Source of the DNA: Diaporthe sp. PMI_573
Lineage: Eukaryota; Ascomycota; Sordariomycetes; Diaporthales; Diaporthaceae
NCBI GenBank assembly: GCA_021399435.1
Contig: JAJTUP010000052.1
Location: 248,001-312,000, forward strand
Direction: 5' to 3'
Length of the DNA: 64,000 nt
The translations under genes and the position numbers were made by a program. This document shows, in pieces, positions 55,936 to 64,000 of the stretch (position 1 is its first letter; each line of letters opens with the position of its first letter). The notes beneath the pieces are model-generated. The model made no database searches. It was given only the letters and a program-made list of their open reading frames with translations, and had not been told where the DNA came from.

Positions 55936-56469
55936 CCGATCCGCCGTATCATCATATCTATCGCCAGGGCGATGGGGGTCGGACGCTCTATAAGTCCAAA
56001 TTAGTCTTTAGGCCTGCGTCTATGCACCCCGGGGGAAGTTGTATGGGGCTCGCCGCAGCTAAACTTTGCCATGCTGAAACATGCGGATCACATCGTATTG
56101 GAGGGACTTGCGCACTGGGCCGGGCTCTGCTCGCCCGAGCGCAAAGGGCAGCATGCCAGCAGGGAAACGGCAAACATAGCAAATGGCAGCTCACAACAAC
56201 TGGATGGTTCTCAGATGAGGCTCAAACTTTGGAAATGCCTCTGCCACGATGCGGTAGACTGATTCGTCAAAGTTGGGTACAGGCCACCATTCCATCTCAG
56301 ACTGGCGCAATCTAAAGATACGGCAGGAAAGTGGAAGCTTGTTATCCAGGAAGAGAAACATACCTATCACGGTCCTCAGGAAGTCCCTAAAGCCTAGCGT
56401 AGCTGGGTAAAGCTTAGAAGACCATCACGAATTCCTCGCTCAAAGCGCCCAAGACCTATCTCTCGTGAA
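55936..56469. other. Upstream region of the 54793-55935 gene
   Basis: It should contain a missing first exon; a minus-strand ATG near 56073 followed by a GTGCAT donor candidate near 56028 is possible but its phase is unverified. No other feature. Confidence 0.3.
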
Positions 56470-56760
56470 GCCAAAAAGACTCAAAGCAGCGCTTTAACAA
56501 AGAGTACCCAGAGATCCAACTAGGAAAGAATATGCTCAAAAACTGGCTACAAAGCTATTATAAAGAGAAGCAGGATATCTATATACCGACCCAAGCAGTA
56601 TTAAACTTCCTTAAAGAGAAGGAATACTGGTATTGCTTCGCTACTAACAAAGCAGGCTATATTACAGGTATCTTCTGGTATAGCAGGCAGCAGATCGCTT
56701 AGCTTCGAGAGCAATATTTCTTGCAATATCTCATGACCCAATAGAGTGGGGAAGGAGACT
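56470..56760 (+). pseudogene. Mutator-like (MULE) transposase fragment
   Basis: The frame reads RFNKEYPEIQLGKNMLKNWLQSYYKEKQDIYIPTQAVLNFLKEKEYWYCFATNKAGYITGIFWYSRQQIA, then TAG (56700-56702), then LREQYFLQYLMTQ. The pattern TPTQALLxxLxxxxWWYxxxxDxxGRITxLFWA is typical of fungal FAR1/MULE transposases just before the DDE core. No DDE residues or terminal repeats are visible. A short relic; assignment from memory, moderate. Confidence 0.45.
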
Positions 56761-58501
56761 CGACGTTGAGCAAACAGGCAAAAGCAGTTCTAATGCCTAC
56801 GTGTTTGAGGTGAATATCCGGTCCCGGGTGTACACGGGTTAGGCTTGATACTGGGAAGACAATGTCCGACTAACACTTACAATATCTCTCAGCGCTGGTG
56901 GCCACATCTTATTCTCCGGTTGAGTGGAATAAACACAAAACCTCTCTTGTCTATAGATCGCCAGAAATACCTCTGCATTGCAGAGCGTATGGTATTTATC
57001 TACCTTTTTCAAAATCGTATGGCATTGTTTGCGAGCATTTTCAAGATCAAGCTTCGCTTTCTTCGATCTTCTTGGCCTTCTCGACGGACTCCTACAAATA
57101 TCTGATCTTATGTTAAATAGGTGGGAATATAAATCAGGATGAGATTCGCCGCTGGGCTTGCTTGCTGAAGCTTGACAGCCTATGTTTTATACCAGCGATA
57201 CACTAAACTAGCCTGAATGGGATATTGCATTAGTACGAAACTTTGTGGCCAAGGTTTCACATAGTACTGTTGTGTACATGACTTTTTTAGCAAAACTTGT
57301 ATTGTACTACAGTATACTGGACTGTATGTTTTTGCCACGTTGAATTGTACTTGAAGCTAATAGAGGTACCGTTCTAAATTTACATCTCTTCATGCATGCC
57401 TTTTATAATAGATTTAATGACCCGCACCTCCGAGGATAATGTCTTTAAATTGATCCCCAAGCAGGAGATGTCTGAGTTCGTTGCCTGGTTCCATCCTAAC
57501 TTGGTCTTTTGGACATCTCTGCAGTCGGAACTAGAGGCTCGCTTGTTGCTCTTTCCCTTTTCACACGTGGCTGTGGATGAAATAGCGGTCGTGCCTGGTG
57601 TGCGGGCTATACTTGTCGCAAGCAATGGCAAATCAACGGGATTGGAGGGTGTGACTGCTCCTGGCTCCTCCTCAACCTTGTCCTCGTCGGACAGGATGGT
57701 TTCTCATGTTTCAGGTTTTAGGAGTAATTCATGCAACTAAACTGAAAACAAAACGGCACTGTAGGATGAGCAGAATCAGAGAGGGTATCAGGACAAAGAA
57801 GCAAACCATTGTCAAAGAGGGAGCCACGTAGCTAACAACAAAGACGGCTTCGTACTACGGAACGAGATTCAGAAGCCAGCTTCCATGTGGACTCACTTCT
57901 CAACCTCCAGACATCCCCTTTCGGCCCGCAGCCCCGGGGCGCAGCAGACTCATGGCATTTGGTACAAATTTAGAATTCTTATGGAACAAAGACAGAAACG
58001 GTCATGGCAATGCGACCTCATAAGCGAGAATACTATCTGGAAAACAGTAACATTGTTATACAACTTAAAAGCATTTACAGACCGCTTGCAGGGCTTCGGC
58101 ACAATAGACTACTCGAGCACTCGTACGTTCTAATCCTTGCATTAAGGTAACGTTTTGATGCACATGACAAGTGGTTTTCGTTCTTCTATAACAGACAAAT
58201 GAGTCGTTGAAAGAAACATTGTAGGCCCCCAATTAGGCAACAAGATAGGGAACTATACAACTTTGCAAGCCAGGACGCTGAGGAAGGTGTGGCACCGACA
58301 TGACTGGATTGATCGATGGCAGGTGTTGCAGTTATTTCTACTAGTGTCGATGCAGCCAGTGAACAAATATGGTAGTTAAACTGAATGATCGACACAATGC
58401 ACATTCGATGTATAGGATTACATCTATGATACAGTAGTCCTTTCGCATTTTAGATCAAATTAACATGTATGGCCATAGTGAACACCCAGACATCCTCCGC
58501 C
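56761..58501. other. About 1.7 kb without supported genes
   Basis: A plus-strand frame 57396-57740 (ATG) and an overlapping minus frame 57380-57631 are mutually exclusive and neither shows a domain. The rest is AT-rich with scattered short frames. Confidence 0.3.
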
Positions 58502-58732
58502 TCACTCAGGGTCTAGAGCCAAGACATTGTCGTTTACCCACACCAACTCATCATATAGTGTAGTGGAGGGCGCAATCGTACCAGCCTGAGCGTTTGGCTG
58601 GGTGCTTGGGCCTGCTTGCAGATCTAGCAATTGGCTATGGCTGTCTAAGACAAACTTATACACTGGGACTGGCGACTGGTGGTTGCAAGAGTTATGCTCT
58701 TCAGAAGGAATGTTCTCTTCGGTTTGGTCCAT
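58502..58732 (-). CDS. Small ORF, 76 aa, possibly the last exon of a larger gene
   Basis: ATG at 58730-58732, but the frame is open upstream to a CAG acceptor-like site near 58766 (LWKNIWGISSMDQTEE...). The product is polar and ends TTLYDELVWVNDNVLALDPE. The style resembles C-terminal exons of fungal zinc-cluster regulators, but no DNA-binding part was found upstream. Low confidence. Confidence 0.3.
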   Translation of the reverse strand: MDQTEENIPSEEHNSCNHQSPVPVYKFVLDSHSQLLDLQAGPSTQPNAQAGTIAPSTTLYDELVWVNDNVLALDPE

Positions 58733-58861
58733 GCTACTGATTCCCCAAATGTTTTTCCACAGCCTGCAACTCGTGTTATAAGTTAGGAGCAGTTAGTCGC
58801 CAAAGTGAAAGGAAGTTATGCAGACCCCAAGGTTCACGATTGTATTAACATGTTTATTGTC

Positions 58862-58973
58862 ATTGGCACTGTATACCTATCAAACGCTGGGTCTTTAAGC
58901 GTTTACTACTGTATGAATGGACCGCCTATGGCTTTAAAAGAGCACGTACACGGATTCAGAACGAAACCACCCC
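58862..58973. repeat. Dispersed repeat copy B (pair with 54551-54665)
   Basis: See copy A. The hairpin arms AAACGCT/AGCGTTT and the ACACGGATT-(4)-AACGAAACCAC block are conserved although other bases differ. Confidence 0.7.
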
Positions 58974-61499
58974 TCGTCATGTACCTCAGTCCCAGTCTTC
59001 ATATGCGAATATTTCCTCATCTCCTGATATTCTACAGATTGACTTTACTCCGCTCGCGCTGCAATCGCGCGAGGACTTCGACGCAGCGATGGACCAACCA
59101 GAGGGCGCAGCCCTAATCGCCCGGTGGCTGCTGCGATCAGGGAGGATGCCACTCTGCCAAAGCGGTTGCCTTTACGGTACTGTACTACTCCCAGTGTAGA
59201 GCTTAAACTTCCATTCTATTGCAAACCCAACCGTATATAGGCTTATTGAGGAGAACTTCTGAATGGGAAGTTTTACCAATCAATATGTGCACGCTAATGT
59301 AATCTGGATATTGTATCATGACCGTTATGTACATTCCGCCATTTCAAATGCCGGCTTTAAGGACATATAGCTTGAGGAGCCCTCTTTCTTGTACAGCGAT
59401 CTTTTTTTCCCCCTATCTTTGGCTTTTCCCCTGTTTTCTAACCCCATCGCCCACAGTCTTTTCACGAAACTCCCGGCAATACATAAGCTAATGCCACGTG
59501 ATTTAAGGTCACGTTTATCATCGCTGTAGGTGACCGTCCTGTGACTTGCCGTGGAAGTACATGGAAGCCTGGAGAACCATTGTACAACCTCACTCGCTCC
59601 ACCGAAAAAATGACAAGGGTTTCTTTTTGATTTGTCGCACCATGTCTGTGTCACTACCTCGATTGCGGCGGTGTGGTGTGCAAATCGGTGTAATTGGTGC
59701 CCGCACTTGGCCATGGCTGCCTGCTTGGCACCGATCAATACAAGTCCAGTGGGAATTTCGATGTTGAACCGTACAGCTGACAGTACTGGAGCGATGCAAC
59801 CTCCTGATTTGCCTGGGCTTGAAGAGGCGACTCCGCTCAAATTAGTCAAGCTGGAGTATCGTGGCTGTTAAGACTGAAAACTACCAATGGACAAAGGATT
59901 GCTGGATTACTCCCGACCAAAAAGTATTTGTACCGGCCGACGATCAGGACGGTCTCGCAGCCGACTTGCGCTCCTATTACGACAACGACCCCCTTCCTCC
60001 TGTGCCTTGTTCGTCTGAGGAACAGCAGCGCTTCGCTATGTGCGATTTCTGCAATACCGTTTCGAACCGGGCAAGTCGCTAAGCAAGATGATTGTCGAGG
60101 TACCTGGTGTGGGAGAGGGGGTAGCAGGCAGGACTTTTGGATAAGCTACTATCACCGAAGAGGAACAATTGGTGTCAAATATGGGAGATTATTTGAACGA
60201 CTTCGGCAATGTGGCTGCTTGAGGGAGCGCAAGCAAGAAGAGGCTGTCCAGGTTCTGGCTTTTTCTCGCGATCAAGAGGGGATGAGCGAGAAGAATGAGA
60301 AGGCGAATGCGGCTACCGAGTGGACAAGGCAAGCCACCGAGTTGATCGAGATGTGATGTGTGGCAGAAGAGGTGGCAGGATGATTGTTTAGGGACGAGAA
60401 CTGTGAAAGATCGGCGGAGAACTCAAATGAGCGGCTTCTTAGTGTTTATCTGCCTTGGACAGAGGATTTCCCACCTTTCATTTGATGATAGTTCCCAATT
60501 TAGTTTACAATGGATTAAATTAAACCGCTACGGGGCGCACGCATGGGGCACTAGTTTGCAGTTGCTACCTGGTGTGGCAACAAGCAAACCGGGCGATCTC
60601 TGTTCATATTTGTGTGTCTCGACTCACAGCATCGATTTACTTTAATGCTTTTTGCAATTTTCCCACGTGCATCCTCATCGTCGTCTTGTTTTCCTGGATC
60701 GAGGATGAATCATAAAAGCCACTGTGGTCCGGCTTTCCAAACAGACAATCTAATCCTTGGTCTCGTATGAGTTGCCCCAAGGGATAAGGGCTCCCGTTGA
60801 TATGGCGTCTCTGACCATCGGTACCCTCGATCTTCACACATATTTAATCATGCTGGTAGCGCGATTTGTGCAAGACATCAAGCAGATTTCAGCAGCATTG
60901 TACCTCCTTCCAGTTGCACCGTCAGCTCGATCAGAGTCATGCTACAAATGACTGATAGTTCAACCGTGTGGCCTGAGTCGAGTACTGCCACATCCACGAC
61001 CTGTTGCCAACCCCATCGCTCTGGCATTTTCCAAGTCGCTTTGATATCAAGAAACACGTCGTTGATATGGGCAGGTATGACGTTAGCAAACGCTGTTAGA
61101 TTGCCGACGAAATGAAGTAAACCGTCAGAAGAAGGTAGGGCTCGCCATGTTGGAGCTAAGAACATCAACAATCATTCAACCGTCATATTGTTGATGCCTA
61201 CTCACAAGGTGCATCGCTGTCAATCCAGAGGAAAAGACGACCGTCGGAGTCGGGTTGAGTTGTCATACTGCCAACATTGCGCCGAACATACGATTCCGGG
61301 AGCAAAGCAGCAGTTCCCCGGAGCTCCTCCGCAGTACAAGATTTTTCCCCAGACGCACTCTGCTGTCGAAAGTCGGCGGAGGACATACCGAAGAAATTGT
61401 AATGGACGGACGCCGCATGGTGAATCAATCCAGCAGCCCCCTTCTGATTGATCATGAAATATTGTATTAGTCTTTATCTTTCCCGCGGAGGGATGTCAA
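58974..61499. other. About 2.5 kb of unclear coding status
   Basis: Candidate pieces, none solid: plus frame 59861-60082 (NYQWTKDCWITPDQKVFVPADDQDGLAADLRSYYDNDPLPPVPCSSEEQQRFAMCDF), whose style could be the N-terminus of a larger fungal protein that then loses frame; minus frame 59325-59849 (no ATG); minus frame 60878-61171 (97 aa, VVDVAVLDSGHTVELSVICSMTLIELTVQLEG). I do not call genes here. Confidence 0.3.
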
Positions 61500-62309
61500 T
61501 CAGCAAAGGGTAAGGATGAGTAGATGAAGTACGGTTTCAGACAGCGCCTGAGAAGAAGGAGTATGCAACATGGTTTGTCGCTTTTGTTTACTCACAAGAC
61601 AGTCCGGAGAGAACGGCAAAGCACTCAATCGAGTACTGACCAAGTGGACCTCGTCGCTGTGAGCCGAATGCGTGTATGTATCCGCCAAGGTACTTTCGTG
61701 GCTCATGAGGGAGTCACTCCTGGGGTTACTGGCAGGCCCAGGTAATCTGGTCGTCGGAGGGCATCTTGGAACGTCGGACTCGGGTCTCTGAGATGGCGTC
61801 AGACAGTGTTGCTCTTCTGATGCTGCTCTTGGGGGACATGGTTGCGGTTGTGGACTCTGGGATCGTTGTGGTTTGCGGGGCTTTGCTGATTGATCGGCCT
61901 TGATTATGTGCTTATTTCCTTGAGCGTCCGCTTCTTTCTTCAAAGTTTCTATTTGTTGCTTTATCTTTGAGCCTGTCGGATGGATGAGAAAACGAGCCGA
62001 GTTCCATCGAGGAGTTTGCTTACGGTATTTGCGTTGGGCGATCTTGTTTTGGATCCGGCGGCGTTGAACAGAATCGGAGACCTTAGTGTTGTCCTCTTCT
62101 AGGTGTGCTGAACTGCAGAATGCGGTGCCTTTACTGGCACCGCACTGCTGCGAGACATGGTTGGGCTGGCTTTCTGCAAGCTGAAGATGGGACAGCCGCT
62201 TGGAAGGTTGCTTGGTCGCCATCACTGGATTATATATCGATGTGCAATGAGGGACTGTGGTTCTATGCACGCACGAATGACAGTGGTCAGAGTGAGACGG
62301 GGTTCCCAT
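61500..62309 (-). CDS. bZIP transcription factor
   Basis: Exon 1 is 62024-62309 and exon 2 is 61500-61972; the 51-nt intron (donor GTAAGC, acceptor CAG) lies inside the bZIP. Splicing yields QRRRIQNKIAQRKYRSKIKQQIETLKKEAD: a basic region with N88-x7-R96 and the start of a leucine-poor zipper, matching the common fungal RRRIQNRIAQRNYRxKLK group. The intron inside this motif is typical of that group. The start could be ATG 62309 or Met30 (62222), whose MATKQPSKR fits better. Exon 2 is Pro/Ser/Gln-rich. A GTGAGT donor at about 61595 suggests another intron, so the last 30 codons are uncertain. Length about 220-252 aa. Confidence 0.75.
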   Translation of the reverse strand: MGTPSHSDHCHSCVHRTTVPHCTSIYNPVMATKQPSKRLSHLQLAESQPNHVSQQCGASKGTAFCSSAHLEEDNTKVSDSVQRRRIQNKIAQRKYRKQTPRWNSARFLIHPTGSKIKQQIETLKKEADAQGNKHIIKADQSAKPRKPQRSQSPQPQPCPPRAASEEQHCLTPSQRPESDVPRCPPTTRLPGPASNPRSDSLMSHESTLADTYTHSAHSDEVHLVSTRLSALPFSPDCLVSKQKRQTMLHTPSSQALSETVLHLLILTLC

Positions 62310-63664
62310 GAAAAAGAATTGCTCGTGCTGTTTATATACTCATTATCTGTTGAATGGCCTTTGCCATATGGCGATAGTACGTACGTACGTAGGGGTCTGG
62401 TTCTTCGGTTGGTAATTGCATGTATTCGCTAACTATGGAGGAAGCGGGGGCGTTTCGTACGAGGAAGAGGACACTCCTCCTCGGCTATGCCCCTGGCTTA
62501 GTCAGCCTGCCCAACCAATGGGACTACGTGCGATCCAACAGAGTGCTATTCCAACATATGGCGTCTTGGCAGCATTAATCAACGATGGAATTAATAAATT
62601 TGGGAGGGCAGGTGCCTCATCCGACAGAAGCAACGCTTCCTCCCTCCGGTACTTCGTCCTGGACGGAATGCAGGCGAGAAAATGCTTTCTCGTCTCGGAC
62701 GACAGGTGGCCAATGCAGATCAGACCTCACCCTCAAATGGCTTCCGAAACACTACGAACCGAATCGTAAGCAACCAGATCATTCCTTGGCAATAGACTTC
62801 ACTACGTCTCTCTGAATGCAATGATTCCGCACAAGTTGGCTCCAAATATCCTTCTAAACCGTCCGGCTACACGCCATATCCAAAGCTTCCAAGGGTGCGG
62901 GCAGCCCTACATGCTACATCAATGCATGTCTGCAGCCAGGGCTATGCCACCCCCGAAGGCTGGAAACGGCACAGAAAGAGGATAACTGAGTTGTATAAAG
63001 AAAAGTGTCACAATAAAGAGCTGTGTCCCTACAATGCATGAGACCTGCTTGGGCTCCTAGTAAACTATATGCGTCGCTTCTTAATGCTTCACTATATACC
63101 TCTAGGGTAGACGAGGTACCCACTCTGAATCGGAATTAGTATACTTCACTGACAGCTGAAAACAAACCCCATAATGCTGCTATGCCGCTGTAACGGAGTC
63201 ATGCACAGGTACTAAAAGAATGACGACATCCCCGTCTTGTGTTTTTACTCCGAGGCACGAATGATATTGATAGGTACTTCTTGATTTTGCGCGGCTAAAG
63301 TGCCACTCTTTTATTCTTTTGCGGCTGCACCTCTCAATTAAGGATCTTATAACCCTGTGTGATGGCTGCCTGTCAACCGAGTGCTTGCATAAGCGGGCGG
63401 GGACGTTAAGGCATTGTCCTTTTGGGACGCAAACCGCCCCCAATATGCCCGTAAGTCTGCCCAGTGTGCCGCCACCCCTTGCGGCACACCGAGAGCGGCT
63501 CCCGATCAATCCGTGTTATGGAAACGGATAAATTCCACGTGCTTTTTTCCTCCCCCTTCCTTCTCTTCTGGCTTCGCAAAATTCCGAAAAGAATTGCCAC
63601 GTTTTCGACATTGCACATTTGACCTCTTCCACTTGCCTCAGCTGTTCTCCCATTCCGTCGAATC
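62310..63664. other. About 1.35 kb without supported genes
   Basis: A (GTAC)n microsatellite lies at about 62377-62391. Open frames at 62416-62769 and 62585-62815 overlap and have no domain. The pyrimidine-rich stretch 63540-63570 (CTTTTTTCCTCCCCC) looks like a fungal core-promoter CT tract for the ORF at 63665. Confidence 0.3.
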
Positions 63665-63862
63665 ATGTCGAATATTCTCCAGAACCTGTTCCTGCTTCTT
63701 ACACATCTTACTTGGCACTTTCTGGACTGCGCTGAAAGAATTGGCAAATGGTTCTATAACCACGTTCTCGGCTTCCACTATATCGTCGACATCCCGCTGT
63801 TCTTTCTCAAACGTGCATTGCATGTGCTTGTCTTCTTGCTTGAAGCAGCTTCAGATTTGTAA
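63665..63862 (+). CDS. Small hydrophobic protein, 65 aa
   Basis: ATG 63665 to TAA 63860-63862. MSNILQNLFLLLTHLTWHFLDCAERIGKWFYNHVLGFHYIVDIPLFFLKRALHVLVFLLEAASDL is strongly hydrophobic with two or three potential membrane helices. A CT-rich promoter-like tract precedes it by about 100 bp. It could be a real micro-protein or the first exon of a gene continuing past the window. An overlapping frame on the same strand (63414-63878) and one on the other strand lack features. Confidence 0.35.
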   Translation: MSNILQNLFLLLTHLTWHFLDCAERIGKWFYNHVLGFHYIVDIPLFFLKRALHVLVFLLEAASDL

Positions 63863-64000
63863 TGCTACTTCCGCCTGATCCGCATACACCATCAGCACCG
63901 ACCTCGCTTAGGAATCAATAGTGTCAGTGCGTTGGAAAGACAGGGCGGTGAGGTCTTATTTGTGGGAGGACACAGAATGGATGTGGTTTGGTTGTTCTGA
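63863..64000. other. Right-edge sequence, nothing assigned
   Basis: Too short to assign. A gene may continue beyond the window. Confidence 0.3.

Noticed and set aside
63414..63878. 154-codon Cys/Ser-rich plus frame at the right end
   Set aside because: It overlaps a promoter-like CT tract and the better small ORF at 63665; composition is explained by pyrimidine bias.

Overview
The window is genomic DNA from a filamentous ascomycete (Pezizomycotina type). Evidence: 48-112 nt introns with GTRNGT donors and CTAAY-type branch points, a Zn2Cys6 regulator, fungal GH43/GH1/GH10 glycosidases, fungal bZIP, APSES/KilA-N and MADS-like regulators, a fungal-type 14-3-3 relic, and transposons of the hAT, Fot1/pogo, Ty1/copia, Ty3/gypsy, Mutator-like and Helitron classes. 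No rRNA, tRNA, CRISPR or bacterial operon structure was seen. Species cannot be named from the sequence.

Layout. (1) About 1-7.2 kb is gene-rich: a GH43 beta-xylosidase (cut by the left edge), a Zn2Cys6 regulator, a GH1 beta-glucosidase and a secreted GH10-type protein. Together they look like a small xylan/oligosaccharide utilisation locus with its own candidate regulator. (2) About 8-13 kb holds a ten-exon sterol-glucosyltransferase-like gene. It is bracketed by two 194-bp solo LTRs in opposite orientation, each with a perfect 5-bp target duplication, and by a 140-bp TA-flanked MITE. (3) About 13.8-17.5 kb is a Fot1/pogo transposase cut off by a nearly intact hAT element with one nonsense codon. 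(4) About 17.8-34.3 kb is a gene graveyard: a Cys-rich/acidic ORF with an internal TAG, a truncated 14-3-3 gene, an AGC-kinase C-lobe, a serine-protease-like fragment, a gypsy protease, an HMG-CoA-reductase-like fragment, and a few small intact-looking genes. (5) About 36-43 kb has a 640-aa basic nuclear protein, a Ulp1-like pseudogene, a MADS-like gene and a 3' copia fragment with its LTR. (6) About 43.7-44.3 kb is a higher-order tandem repeat with a 217-bp period. (7) About 45.5-50.5 kb has a 545-aa orphan gene divergent from a truncated Helitron Rep protein. (8) About 51-64 kb contains an APSES-type gene, two orphan genes, PHD and Mutator-like relics, a bZIP gene and long unassigned stretches.

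Several relics stay open for long distances except for isolated TAG codons that one C-to-T or G-to-A change could create. That fits RIP-like mutation, but it was read by eye and not tested statistically. Exon boundaries come from splice consensus, preserved reading frame and family similarity recalled from memory. No database search was possible.
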